Source of the DNA: Iodidimonas nitroreducens | Lineage (GTDB): Bacteria > Pseudomonadota > Alphaproteobacteria > Sphingomonadales > Rhodothalassiaceae | NCBI GenBank assembly: GCA_000710935.1 | Contig: BAYV01000020.1 | Coordinates: 1-34,551, forward strand | Reading direction: 5' to 3' | DNA: 34,551 nt | Part shown: piece after piece, positions 1 through 8,481 of the stretch | Layout of the letters: every line of letters begins with the position of its first letter | How positions within the stretch are numbered: position 1 is the stretch's first letter | Position numbers and translations under genes: made by a program | The notes under the pieces: generated by a model | What the model saw: the letters and a program-made list of their open reading frames with translations, nothing else | What the model was told of the DNA's origin: nothing | Database searches by the model: none

Positions 1-858
1 GGCGGCGCCGAGCGCGAGGCCTGCGGCCGAGCCAACCACGGCGCCGGCGCCGAGTTGCGGCGCGCCGGAGACGAGACCCGCCGCGATGCCGGGGCCGAAG
101 ATCCCGAGCATGAAGATCGCAAGCGCGCCGAGCACGGTCGAAAGCGCCTGCTCGATGGTGATGTCGCCGCCGGCGAAGGAAGCAGCAAAGGCGCCGAACA
201 GGGTCGAACCGATGCCGACGATGACGGCGAGCACCATCAGTTTGATGCCGGCGGCAATCACGTTGCCGAGCACGCGTTCGGCAAGGAATGCGGTCTTGTT
301 CCACAGCGCGAAAGGCACAAGCACGAAGCCCGCAAGCGTCGTCAGCTTGAATTCGAGGATGGTGATGAAGAGCTGGATCGCGAGAATGAAGAAGGCCAGG
401 AGCACGATGAGCCAGGCGACCATCAGCACGGCGATCTGCACGAAGTTTTCGAAGAAGGCGATCGGGCCGATGAGGTCGCTGACTTCCGCCAGGAGCGGCT
501 GCGCCGCGTCAAAGCCCGTCGCCGCGACAAAGCCGGGACGCATCAAATCGGCGGCGCTGATCGGAGCGCCGGTGGCGCGCAAGCCAAGACCAGCGAAGGA
601 ATCGAAGATGACATTCGCGAGAAAGGCGAAATTGTTCAGGATGAAGGCGAAGGCGCCGACATAAAGCACCTTGCGGATCAGCGCCGGGATGACCGCCTTG
701 TCGTCGGCCAAGGCCCAGAAAAGCCCGGCAAGCGTGATGTCGATCCCGATCAGGATGGTCGTGAGGAAGGCGACGTCCGGCGTCAGCAAGCCGAAGCCGG
801 AATCGATATAGCTGACGAACGTATCCGTGAACTGATCGATGACGTTGAGGTCGTCCAT
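1..858 (-). CDS. trbL: TrbL, conjugal transfer inner-membrane protein (partial, C terminus off window)
   Basis: TrbL is the VirB6-like polytopic inner-membrane component of P-type conjugative type IV secretion systems and helps form the channel for DNA transfer. The frame starts at an ATG at 858 (MDDLNVIDQF) and stays open for 286 codons to the window edge, so the C-terminal part is missing. The product is very hydrophobic, with several membrane segments (for example around residues 30-45, 60-75 and 135-165) and an Ala/Gly-rich stretch near the edge, as in the family. It follows trbJ by 16 bases on the same strand and is the last visible gene of the traG-copG-trbBCDEJL operon; trbF, trbG and trbI would be expected beyond base 1. 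No trbK-like gene lies between trbJ and trbL. Confidence 0.92.
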   Translation of the reverse strand, partial: MDDLNVIDQFTDTFVSYIDSGFGLLTPDVAFLTTILIGIDITLAGLFWALADDKAVIPALIRKVLYVGAFAFILNNFAFLANVIFDSFAGLGLRATGAPISAADLMRPGFVAATGFDAAQPLLAEVSDLIGPIAFFENFVQIAVLMVAWLIVLLAFFILAIQLFITILEFKLTTLAGFVLVPFALWNKTAFLAERVLGNVIAAGIKLMVLAVIVGIGSTLFGAFAASFAGGDITIEQALSTVLGALAIFMLGIFGPGIAAGLVSGAPQLGAGAVVGSAAGLALGAA

Positions 859-874
859 CGCCTGTGCCCTTTGG

Positions 875-1600
875 TTAGCGCCGCGTATAGGCGTCGCCGT
901 CGCCCATGAAGCGTGCGAAGCGGGCGCGGGCTTGCTCATGGGCGGCGAGGCTCCGCGCACGCTCCAGCGCGTCGGCCCGGGCCGAAGCGGCAAGAAGCGT
1001 CTGAAGCTGCATGGTCTGCTTGGCGGCAAGCGCCGTGAGCTGATTGCCCGCCTGCGCTACCTGAAGATTGCCGACGGCGCCCTGGCTTTCGGCGATCAGG
1101 CCGTCGAGCGTCACCGTGTCGGCGCGGACCTGCCCGACCACTTCCGCCTGAACCTCCAGACTGTGCTTGAAGCCTTCGCGCGCCAGCGACCAGGATTCTC
1201 GCGCATCGGCGATGATCTGCGGGGTCGAGACGGCGGCGGCATATTGTTCGGGGAAGAGCCGGCGATATTCGCTGTCGATAATCGAGACCTGATAGGCGAT
1301 GCCGCGAGCGATGATGATGAGATTGTCGAGACGGGCAAGCGAGGCCTGAAGATTGGGCGCGACGGAATTCGGCAGGCGCGTGAGGTTCTGCGCCTGATGG
1401 GCCAGCATCTGTGCCTCGTTGGCGAGTTGCTGAACCTGATTGTTGATCTGCTGGAGCGTGCGCGCCGCAGTCAGGATGTTTTCGGCATGGTTGGCCGGGT
1501 CGTAGACGATATCGCCGAGGCCGAAGATGGCGTGGGCGTTCTGGACCGGACCCAGGGTCAGGGCGATAGCGGCGACGGCCGCCAGGAGCTTACGTTTCAT
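875..1600 (-). CDS. trbJ: TrbJ, P-type conjugative transfer protein
   Basis: TrbJ is a periplasmic VirB5-like component of the trb mating apparatus, thought to act in pilus assembly or mating-pair contact. The 241-residue product begins MKRKLLAAVAAIALTLG and has a clear Sec signal peptide ending near AHA (residues 22-24), followed by IFGLGDIVYDPANHAEN, a typical TrbJ N-terminal segment. The rest is Gln/Ala-rich and predicted helical or coiled-coil, notably residues 45-80 and 180-230. The start overlaps the trbE 3' end by 11 bases, which implies translational coupling. Length and gene order fit the family; I see no truncation. Confidence 0.93.
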   Translation of the reverse strand: MKRKLLAAVAAIALTLGPVQNAHAIFGLGDIVYDPANHAENILTAARTLQQINNQVQQLANEAQMLAHQAQNLTRLPNSVAPNLQASLARLDNLIIIARGIAYQVSIIDSEYRRLFPEQYAAAVSTPQIIADARESWSLAREGFKHSLEVQAEVVGQVRADTVTLDGLIAESQGAVGNLQVAQAGNQLTALAAKQTMQLQTLLAASARADALERARSLAAHEQARARFARFMGDGDAYTRR

Positions 1601-4055
1601 GAGATTCCTCCGTGTCAGAATGGTTTAGCGGTTGGGTTTGGGTCGCGATGAGGTCGGCCGCCCAATCGAGGCCGTTGGCACGCAGCCAGGAGTCCGCGAA
1701 CTCCTCCTCGCCATGGGCGGCGATGAGTTCGTCCATCAGGGCATGGTCCTGCTTGGCCGAGGCGGCGGTGAAGGCGAGCGCGACGGTGCCGAGGCCGAGT
1801 TCGAACAGCCGATTGCCGAGGCGGGACTGGAAGTAGTAGTCGCGCTTTGGCACGGCTCGGGCGATGATCTCGATCTGCCGGTCGTTGAGGCCGAAAGCCT
1901 CGTAGACCGCTTTGGCCTGGGGCTCGATCGCCCGGTCATTGGGCAGAAAAATGCGGCTCGGGCAGCTCTCGATGATCGCCGGCGCGATGGAGCTGCCGGC
2001 GATGTCCGACAGGCCTTGTGTCGCGAACACGACCGAGACGTTCTGCTTGCGGAGCGTCTTCAGCCATTCGCGGATGCGCGCGGCGAAGGCCGGGTTGTCG
2101 AGGAAGAGCCAGGCCTCGTCGAGAATGAGCAGCGATGGGCGGCCGTCAAACTGCGCATCGAGGCGGTGGAAGAGATAGGTGAGCACGGGCAGAACCGCGC
2201 CCGCCTCGTGCATCAGCTCCTCCATCTCAAAGCATTGGACGGCGCCGAGCGTCAGGCGGTCATCATCGGCGTCGAGAAGCCGGCCATAGGGTCCTTCGAG
2301 CGTATAGGGCTGGAGCGCCTGTCGAAGCTCGGTACGCTGCAACAGCGTCGCCAGCCCCGTCAGCGTGCGTTCCGGTTGAGGCGCGGCGGCGAGATTCGAA
2401 AGCGCCGACCATGCCGCATCCTTGACTTCCGGCGTCACCACAACGCCTTCGTGTGCAAGAAGCCCGAGCACCCATTCGTGCGCGAAGGACCGCTCGCCGG
2501 TGAGATCAATTTTGGCGAACGGCTGGAAGGCGAGCGCGTGCTTGACGCCGTCGTTGGCCGCCCCGAGGTCGAACCAGGCGCCGCCCATGCCGAGGACGGC
2601 GGCGCGCGCCGAGCCGCCCTTGTCGAAAATGGTGATCCGCGCGTCCTTATAGCGGCGAAACTGAAGTGCAATCAGGGCCAGCAGGACCGATTTGCCGGCG
2701 CCGGTCGGGCCGACGACAAGCGTGTGGCCGACATCGCCAAAATGCGTGACCAGCCGGAACGGCGTCGTGCCGTTGGTCCGGACCGTAATGAGCGGCGGGC
2801 CGCCCAAGTGTTCGTTGCGCGCCGGTCCTGCCCAGGTTGCCGACAGCGGCATCATATGGGCGAGGTTCAGCGTGTTGACCGGCGCGGCGCGCACATTGGC
2901 GTAGACATGGCCGGGCAAGGATGAGAGCCAGGCTTCGACCGCGTTGGCGCTCTCCTCGATCGTCGCGAAGCCGCGCCCGTCGATCACGCGCTGCGCGGCG
3001 CGCACCTTCTCGCGAATCGCAACCGCATCTTCGTCCCAGACGACAAAGGTCGTCGTGACATAGCCGTAGGAGACCAGATCGGCGCCAAGCTCCTGAAGCG
3101 CCGCGTCGGCGTCGGCCGCCTTATTGTCCGCGTCCGTATCGACCAGCGCCGACTGCTCGTTGGTCATCACCTCCTTGATGATGGCGGAGATCGACTTGCG
3201 CTTGGCGAACCACTGCCGGCGATAGCGCTTGACCGCCTTCTCGGCCGCCGCCTTGTCGAGGGGGATGAACCGCGTCATCCAGCGGTACTCGAAGCCAAGA
3301 CCATTCAAGGCGTCGAGCAGCCCCGGCGTCGTCGAACCCGGAAAGCCGAGCACGGTCAGCACGCGAAGATGTGCCTCGCCAAGCATCGGCGTGAGGCCGC
3401 CGGTGAGCGATGTGTCAACCAGGACCGCATCGAGATAGGCCGGCGTCTCGGGAATAGTCACGGATAGGCGCCGGTTCGAGATGCAATTGTGCAGATAGGT
3501 CAGTGTCTGTTCGTCCGACAGCGGCGCCACTTCGGGCATGAGCTGTTCGAAAAGGTCGAGCGCCCGATCGGTCTTCTGGACGAAGGCGTCGAGATGGTCG
3601 CGATAGTCGAGGCCGCGGTGCTCGCCTTCGCTTTCGATCAAAAGCTGCTCGGCGCGGCCGATATTTTCGGCCGGCGGTAGATAGGCGAAGGTCAGGACAT
3701 AGCCGCTCTCGAACAGCGCTCCGGACTCTTCGAATGCCGCGCGGCGCTCTTCGTCGACAAGGCGCGATACGGGGTCCGGAAAATTCGAATGCGGATAGTC
3801 CCGCGCGGGATGGCGCTCGGCTTCGAAGAAGAGCGCCCAGCCGGAGCCAAAGCGGCGCAGCACATTGTTGATCCGCGCGCACACGGCGACGAGCTCGGCT
3901 TCGGTGGCGCTTTCGAGATCGGGACCGCGAAACCGCGCCGAACGCTGGAACCCGCCGTCCTTGTTGAGGATGACGCCGGGCGCCACAAGGCAGGCCCAGG
4001 GGAGATAGTCGGCCAGCAGCGCCGGCCGGGCGCGGTATTCCGCCAGATTCAACAT
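1590..4055 (-). CDS. trbE: TrbE, VirB4-type conjugation ATPase
   Basis: TrbE is the VirB4-family ATPase that powers pilus biogenesis and substrate transfer at the inner membrane of trb systems. The 821-residue protein has a Walker A motif GPTGAGKS at about 449-456 and a Walker B LLILDEAW at about 642-649, preceded by the usual CagE/TrbE/VirB N-terminal domain. I chose the ATG at 4055 (MLNLAEYRAR); the frame stays open 40 codons further upstream, but that extension is Arg/Pro-rich, overlaps trbD and does not look like a TrbE N terminus. The gene overlaps trbD by 7 bases at its start and trbJ by 11 at its end. Full length, no defects seen. Confidence 0.96.
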   Translation of the reverse strand: MLNLAEYRARPALLADYLPWACLVAPGVILNKDGGFQRSARFRGPDLESATEAELVAVCARINNVLRRFGSGWALFFEAERHPARDYPHSNFPDPVSRLVDEERRAAFEESGALFESGYVLTFAYLPPAENIGRAEQLLIESEGEHRGLDYRDHLDAFVQKTDRALDLFEQLMPEVAPLSDEQTLTYLHNCISNRRLSVTIPETPAYLDAVLVDTSLTGGLTPMLGEAHLRVLTVLGFPGSTTPGLLDALNGLGFEYRWMTRFIPLDKAAAEKAVKRYRRQWFAKRKSISAIIKEVMTNEQSALVDTDADNKAADADAALQELGADLVSYGYVTTTFVVWDEDAVAIREKVRAAQRVIDGRGFATIEESANAVEAWLSSLPGHVYANVRAAPVNTLNLAHMMPLSATWAGPARNEHLGGPPLITVRTNGTTPFRLVTHFGDVGHTLVVGPTGAGKSVLLALIALQFRRYKDARITIFDKGGSARAAVLGMGGAWFDLGAANDGVKHALAFQPFAKIDLTGERSFAHEWVLGLLAHEGVVVTPEVKDAAWSALSNLAAAPQPERTLTGLATLLQRTELRQALQPYTLEGPYGRLLDADDDRLTLGAVQCFEMEELMHEAGAVLPVLTYLFHRLDAQFDGRPSLLILDEAWLFLDNPAFAARIREWLKTLRKQNVSVVFATQGLSDIAGSSIAPAIIESCPSRIFLPNDRAIEPQAKAVYEAFGLNDRQIEIIARAVPKRDYYFQSRLGNRLFELGLGTVALAFTAASAKQDHALMDELIAAHGEEEFADSWLRANGLDWAADLIATQTQPLNHSDTEESHET

Positions 4056-4306
4056 GAGAGGTGACCCTTGTGGCGGGTATGGCGGATGAGGACCTGCATG
4101 AAGGCGGGGTCCTTGCGCGCGGCGTAGACGGCGGCCGCATGGCCGACGATCCAGACGGCAAGTCCCGCGAGCCAAAGCTGGAGGCCAAGCCCGAGCGCCG
4201 CGGCGAGCGTGCCGTTGACGATCGCAACATTGCGCGGCGCGCCGCCCATCAGGATCGGCTCGGTGAGCGCGCGGTGAAGCGGAATCTCGAAGCCTTCGAT
4301 GCTCAT
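4049..4306 (-). CDS. trbD: TrbD, small conjugal transfer membrane protein
   Basis: TrbD is the VirB3-like small inner-membrane protein that associates with the TrbE ATPase. The 85-residue product begins MSIEGFEIPLHRALTEPIL, a typical VirB3/TrbD N terminus (a short polar segment with 'LTxPxLxxGAPR'). Two hydrophobic helices follow at about residues 28-43 and 45-62. I set the start at 4306 because it gives an ATGA overlap with trbC and this conserved N terminus; the longer open frame up to 4567 only reads trbC in another frame. The stop overlaps the trbE start by 7 bases. Confidence 0.92.
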   Translation of the reverse strand: MSIEGFEIPLHRALTEPILMGGAPRNVAIVNGTLAAALGLGLQLWLAGLAVWIVGHAAAVYAARKDPAFMQVLIRHTRHKGHLSC

Positions 4307-4653
4307 GAAATCAGCGCTCCGCCGCCGAAGGAGAAGAAGGACAGGAAGAAGCTCGTCGCCGCGAAGGCGATGGAAAGCCCGAAAACGATCTGGATCAGCC
4401 GGCGGAAGCCGCCGCTCGATTCGCCGAAGGCAAGCGACAGGCCGGTGATGACGATGACGATGACGGCGATGATACGCGCGACCGGGCCTTCGATGGATTG
4501 AAGGATCTGGGTGAGCGGCGCCTCCCACGGCATGCCCGAACCGGCGGCGTGGGCCGCATCCGACCAAATGAGCGCCAGCCCCATAACAAGGCCGGCGAAG
4601 AGAGCCTGCCGGTACGGGAAACGGTCCAAAACATGAGGCGAAAATGGATTCAT
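4303..4653 (-). CDS. trbC: TrbC, conjugal pilin
   Basis: TrbC is the VirB2-like prepilin that is processed and assembled into the conjugative pilus. From the ATG at 4653 (MNPFSPHVLDRF) the product has 116 residues. A long signal sequence with a hydrophobic core at about residues 18-32 ends near HAAGSGMPWE, and two transmembrane helices (about 55-72 and 85-105) flank a short basic loop, the standard VirB2/TrbC plan. The frame extends 26 codons further upstream, into the end of trbB, but the chosen start leaves a 16-base gap after trbB. The stop overlaps trbD as ATGA. Confidence 0.9.
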   Translation of the reverse strand: MNPFSPHVLDRFPYRQALFAGLVMGLALIWSDAAHAAGSGMPWEAPLTQILQSIEGPVARIIAVIVIVITGLSLAFGESSGGFRRLIQIVFGLSIAFAATSFFLSFFSFGGGALIS

Positions 4654-4669
4654 ATGACGGTCTCCCTGG

Positions 4670-5650
4670 TCAGGCGGTTGGAACGAGGTGAACGGGCGTG
4701 AGCGGTGAAAGGCGGTAATCACCATCGGCATTGAGGCCTTCGAGCGCGGCGACCGTCTCGACGCGCCGGCCCGACCCGCGCCCTGTCAGGAAGACGACGA
4801 TGTCGATCGCCTCGGCGATCAGCCGGCGTGGCACGGTGACGACGGCTTCCTGAATGAGCTGTTCGAGCCGAAAGAGCCCGGCATGGGCCGAGTTGGCGTG
4901 AAGCGTCGTGATCCCGCCGGGATGGCCCGTATTCCAGGCCTTCAGCATGTCGAGGGCTTCGGCCCCGCGCACTTCGCCGACGATGATCCGGTCGGGGCGC
5001 AGGCGCATCGTCGAGCGCACGAGATCGGCGAGCGAGGCGACGCCGGGTCTTGTCCTGAGACTGACGCTGTCTTCCGCCGCGCAATGGAGCTCGCGCGTGT
5101 CCTCGATCAGGATCACCCGATCGCCGCCAGTCGCGACCTCGGCGAGGAGCGCGTTGACGAGCGTCGTCTTGCCCGAGCTCGTCCCGCCGACAACGACGAT
5201 GTTCCTGCGCGCCTCGACAGCTTCTCGCAGCGCCTTCGCCTGCAGCGGCGTCATGATCCGCGCTTCCACATAATCGGCGAGGCGATAGAGCACGCGGGCG
5301 GGCTTGCGGATGGCGAAGCACGGCGCCGGCACCACCGGCGGCAGGAGCCCTTCGAAGCGCTCGCCGCTCTCGGGCAGTTCGGCCGAGACGACCGGGCGTT
5401 CGCGATGGCATTCCTGGCCAATATGGCTCGCCACCAGCCGGATAATCCGCTCGGCCTCGGCGGCGCCGATCCGTGTCCCCGCGTCGATGCGCCCGTCGCC
5501 ATGGCGATCGATCCACAGCCGGCCGTCGGGATTGACCATCACTTCGATGACGGCGGGGTCGGCCAGCGCCGCCGCAATCGCCGGTCCCATGGCGGTGCGC
5601 AGCATGGTGCGCTGGCGATCGACCGTACTGGCATGAAAGCGGTCAGCCAT
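4670..5650 (-). CDS. trbB: TrbB, VirB11-type secretion ATPase
   Basis: TrbB is the hexameric VirB11/PulE-family ATPase that switches the secretion channel between pilus assembly and DNA transfer. The 326-residue protein carries Walker A GGTSSGKTT at about 155-163, an Asp box around LIEDTRELHC (181-190), Walker B RIIVGEVRG at about 221-229 and the His box TGHPGGITTLHANS at about 241-254, all intact. Its start overlaps the end of the upstream copG-like gene by 8 bases, and trbC follows after 16 bases. Full length for the family. Confidence 0.96.
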   Translation of the reverse strand: MADRFHASTVDRQRTMLRTAMGPAIAAALADPAVIEVMVNPDGRLWIDRHGDGRIDAGTRIGAAEAERIIRLVASHIGQECHRERPVVSAELPESGERFEGLLPPVVPAPCFAIRKPARVLYRLADYVEARIMTPLQAKALREAVEARRNIVVVGGTSSGKTTLVNALLAEVATGGDRVILIEDTRELHCAAEDSVSLRTRPGVASLADLVRSTMRLRPDRIIVGEVRGAEALDMLKAWNTGHPGGITTLHANSAHAGLFRLEQLIQEAVVTVPRRLIAEAIDIVVFLTGRGSGRRVETVAALEGLNADGDYRLSPLTPVHLVPTA

Positions 5651-6158
5651 GGTCTGCGCCTCCGTTTGGCTTGTTTTCGTCCGGAGAAGCGGCCTCTCTG
5701 ATGGCCCGCAGGGCGTCGACCTCCTCCTGTGTAAAGAAGTCGTTCTCTTCCGCGCTCACCTCATCGAGCACGTCGCGGATCATGTTCTTGCCGCCGGCGA
5801 GGCGTCGCGCGAGCTGACCGATGAAATAGTCGAACCGCTCCTTGCCGAGCGCGCGGGCGGCGTCCTGGTCGGCGTTCGGCAATGGCGGCGTGACGGTGAG
5901 AAAGAAGCGAATAAAGAGCGCCAGCGTTTCGGTCGTGACCGAGAGATTGCGCTCCAGACGATCATATTGCCGGGTCATCCGGTCGAGCCGCCGGATGAGC
6001 GCGCCGTCGCGTTGGTCGTCGAACTCTTTCGAGAAGAAACCGAGAAGCGCCGCCTCGACCACGGCTGCCTTGGTGACGCCCGGCCGCTTTGCGGCAATTT
6101 CAACCTTGTCGAAAAGCTCGTCTGAGACATGAACGTTGAGGCGGGGTTTCATGGACAC
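5643..6158 (-). CDS. CopG/ribbon-helix-helix family protein of the trb operon
   Basis: This 171-residue protein begins MSMKPRLNVHVSDELFDKVE, a ribbon-helix-helix DNA-binding segment of about 50 residues; a second ATG at 6152 gives MKPRLNVH and could be the real start. The remaining 120 residues are helical, with a short hydrophobic stretch (ALFIRFFLTVTPPLP) and an acidic, Glu-rich C terminus. Such CopG proteins sit between traG and trbB in many alphaproteobacterial conjugative elements and are annotated as CopG-family regulators. By position it could autoregulate the transfer operon or assist the coupling protein, but that is inference. It lies 7 bases after traG and overlaps trbB by 8 bases. 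Confidence 0.85.
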   Translation of the reverse strand: MSMKPRLNVHVSDELFDKVEIAAKRPGVTKAAVVEAALLGFFSKEFDDQRDGALIRRLDRMTRQYDRLERNLSVTTETLALFIRFFLTVTPPLPNADQDAARALGKERFDYFIGQLARRLAGGKNMIRDVLDEVSAEENDFFTQEEVDALRAIREAASPDENKPNGGADHG

Positions 6159-6165
6159 GCTCCCT

Positions 6166-8193
6166 CTAAAAGCTCGGGATCAGGTCGTCGTCGGCCTGGT
6201 CCATGGCGTGGGCGCGCTGGACCACGGCCGCATTACGCGCGAGCTGTTCCATCCGCCTGGCGTCGTTGGGGTCGAACTCGTCGTCGAGAAGCCCGGCATC
6301 TGGCGCATGTTCGGGTTCCGCCTTGACCGGCGATTCCTCCGGAAGCGCGGGATGGCGCTTGAGCCCTCCGTCGTCTTCATCGCCGTTGGAAACCAACTCC
6401 GACCACGGCTTGACGAGATCGGCGTGGGGCGCGCGCACCTGTCCCGACCAGTCGTCGGCGCGGGATGGCGGACGGTCCGCAAAGGGACCGTCCGCCGCGA
6501 GCGCGGGCGGGGGGCACACCCGGCCCGTGAAGTTGGCGTCCTCGAAATAGCGAAGCTTCTTCGCGCGGATCGGCGGCTGGCCGGAAACCATGACGATCTC
6601 TTCGTCGGCGGGAAGCTGCATCACCTCGCCGGGCGTCAGCAGCGGCCGCGCCGTCTCCTGCCGGGAAACCATGACATGAGCGAGCCATGGCGCGAGGCGA
6701 TGGCCGGCATAGTTGCGCATGGCGCGCAGCTCCGTCGCCGTGCCCAGAGAATCCGAGATGCGTTTCGCTGTCCGTTCGTCGTTCGAGGCGAAGGCGATGC
6801 GCACATGGCAGTTGTCGAGGATCGAGTTGTTCTCGCCATAGGCCTTCGAAATCTGATTGAGGCTTTGCGCGATCAGAAAGCTTCTGACGCCATAGCCGGC
6901 CATGAAGGCGAGCGCGCTCTCGAAGAAGTCGAGCCGACCGAACGCCGGGAACTCGTCGAGCATCATCAGGAGCGGGTGACGCCGGCGCTTGCCGGCCTGC
7001 CCTTCCAGGCGCTCTGTGAGCCGGCGGCCGATCTGATTGAGGACGAGGCGAACGAGCGGTTTGGTGCGCGAAATATCCGAAGGCGGAATGACGAGGTAAA
7101 GCGAGACCGGCCGCTCGGCGTCCACCAAATCGGCGATACGCCATTCGCAGGCGCTCGTCGTTTCCGCCACGGTCGGGTCGCGGTAGAGTCCGAGAAACGA
7201 CATGGCGGTCGAGAGCACGCCCGAGCGCTCATTCTCCGACTTGTTCAAGAGCTCGCGCGCGGCCTGCGCGACCACGGGATGAACCTGCGGCGCCTCGTCC
7301 GTTCCGAGATGATTGGTGCTCATCATCACGCGGAGCGTGCGTTCGAAGGAGCGCGACGGATCGGAAAGGAAGGCGGCGACGCGGGCGAGCGTTTTTTCCT
7401 TCTCGGCATAGAGCACATGCAGGATCACGCCGACAAGGAGCGCGTGGCTCGTCTTCTCCCAATGGTTCCGCCGTTCGAGCGCACCCTCGGGATCGACCAG
7501 GATATCGGCGATGTTTTGAACGTCGCGGACCTCGAACCGGCCTTTGCGCACTTCGAGAAGCGGGTTGTATTTGGCGCTCGCGGAATCGGTCGGATTGAAC
7601 AGGAGGCAGTGCGAGAATCGCGAGCGCCAGCCCGAGGTGAGCTGCCAGTTCTCTCCCTTGATGTCGTGAATAACGGCGGAATGCGGCCAGGAAAGCAGCG
7701 TCGGGATGACAAGGCCGACGCCCTTGCCCGAGCGGGTCGGCGCGAAGCACATGACATGCTCCGGCCCGTCATGGCGCAGATAGCGATCCTTCAGCCTGCC
7801 GAGGAACACGCCTTGCGCCTCGAACAGACCGGATTTGCAAACTTCACCCTTGGTCGCCCAGCGCGACGAGCCGTAGGTCGTGACCAGCCGGGCCTGCCGC
7901 GCCCGCCACAGCGATCCGGCGATCGCGACGACAACGCCGAGCATACCGCCGCCCGCCGCCATCGCGCCGGCGCGGTTGAAGACCCCCGGCGCATAAGCTT
8001 CGTAGGCGTACCACCATTCGAACAGCCGCCACGGGACGTAAACGGGATAACCGCCGACATGGAACCAGGCCGGACCGAGCCGCGCCTGATAGCCGAACTC
8101 GGCCGCCGTCCACTGTGTCGCGCCCCACACCGCGCCAATGACGATCGCGAAGACGAGGAAGATTTGGCCTATGAGGAGTCTGGTCGGGGTCAT
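6166..8193 (-). CDS. traG: TraG/VirD4 family type IV coupling protein
   Basis: TraG is the inner-membrane ATPase that brings the relaxase-DNA complex to the mating channel. From the ATG at 8193 (MTPTRLLIGQIFLVF) the product is 675 residues. There are two N-terminal membrane helices (about 5-25 and 75-95), Walker A APTRSGKGVG at about 151-160 and Walker B MMLDEFPAFG at about 410-419. A 16-codon upstream extension is open but lacks a better start context, and the hydrophobic N terminus favours 8193. It is the first gene of the traG-copG-trb operon. The C-terminal 60 residues are acidic, ending DQADDDLIPSF. Full length. Confidence 0.95.
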   Translation of the reverse strand: MTPTRLLIGQIFLVFAIVIGAVWGATQWTAAEFGYQARLGPAWFHVGGYPVYVPWRLFEWWYAYEAYAPGVFNRAGAMAAGGGMLGVVVAIAGSLWRARQARLVTTYGSSRWATKGEVCKSGLFEAQGVFLGRLKDRYLRHDGPEHVMCFAPTRSGKGVGLVIPTLLSWPHSAVIHDIKGENWQLTSGWRSRFSHCLLFNPTDSASAKYNPLLEVRKGRFEVRDVQNIADILVDPEGALERRNHWEKTSHALLVGVILHVLYAEKEKTLARVAAFLSDPSRSFERTLRVMMSTNHLGTDEAPQVHPVVAQAARELLNKSENERSGVLSTAMSFLGLYRDPTVAETTSACEWRIADLVDAERPVSLYLVIPPSDISRTKPLVRLVLNQIGRRLTERLEGQAGKRRRHPLLMMLDEFPAFGRLDFFESALAFMAGYGVRSFLIAQSLNQISKAYGENNSILDNCHVRIAFASNDERTAKRISDSLGTATELRAMRNYAGHRLAPWLAHVMVSRQETARPLLTPGEVMQLPADEEIVMVSGQPPIRAKKLRYFEDANFTGRVCPPPALAADGPFADRPPSRADDWSGQVRAPHADLVKPWSELVSNGDEDDGGLKRHPALPEESPVKAEPEHAPDAGLLDDEFDPNDARRMEQLARNAAVVQRAHAMDQADDDLIPSF

Positions 8194-8408
8194 CAATCTC
8201 TTGCCGGTATTGGAGCCGAAGGCTCGGGTAAATTCCGGCAAAGGATCGTGACGAAATCACATGTGAATCAAGGCAATCACTTCCAGTGTCATCCAAAAAC
8301 GGAGGATAGAGGAAACTATAGCCAAAAGCGGAGAAGACTAGCCAAGAACATCAGACCTTATTTTTGCAACCGGAAGCCGCTATGATTCTGGATAGTGTTG
8401 GACGGATT

Positions 8409-8438
8409 CTCTTGCGCACCGCGGTTAATGCGCAAGAG
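8409..8438. promoter_or_regulatory. Perfect 9-bp inverted repeat upstream of the exported protein gene
   Basis: CTCTTGCGC (8409-8417) and GCGCAAGAG (8430-8438) form a perfect inverted repeat with a 12-base loop. It lies 44 bases before the start of the plus-strand gene at 8482 and about 216 bases upstream of traG on the other strand. It could be an operator between the two divergent genes or an RNA hairpin in the leader; there is no T-run to suggest a terminator. The binding partner is unknown. The rest of 8194-8481 is relatively AT-rich and presumably holds the traG promoter, which I could not place with confidence. Confidence 0.4.
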
Positions 8439-8481
8439 TCGTCATTCGCCGGGGTTTAGGGGGCTGAGAAGGAGATGTTCG

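Noticed and set aside
1632-2924. 430-codon plus-strand frame opposite trbE
   Set aside because: trbE has full family motifs on the minus strand; the plus frame has none.
8257-8266. Palindrome TCACATGTGA upstream of traG as an operator
   Set aside because: A single 10-base palindrome without promoter context is expected by chance at this scale.
6136-8385. 749-codon open frame on the plus strand opposite traG
   Set aside because: It is the antisense shadow of traG in GC-rich DNA; Arg/Glu/Gly-rich, no domain or ribosome site.
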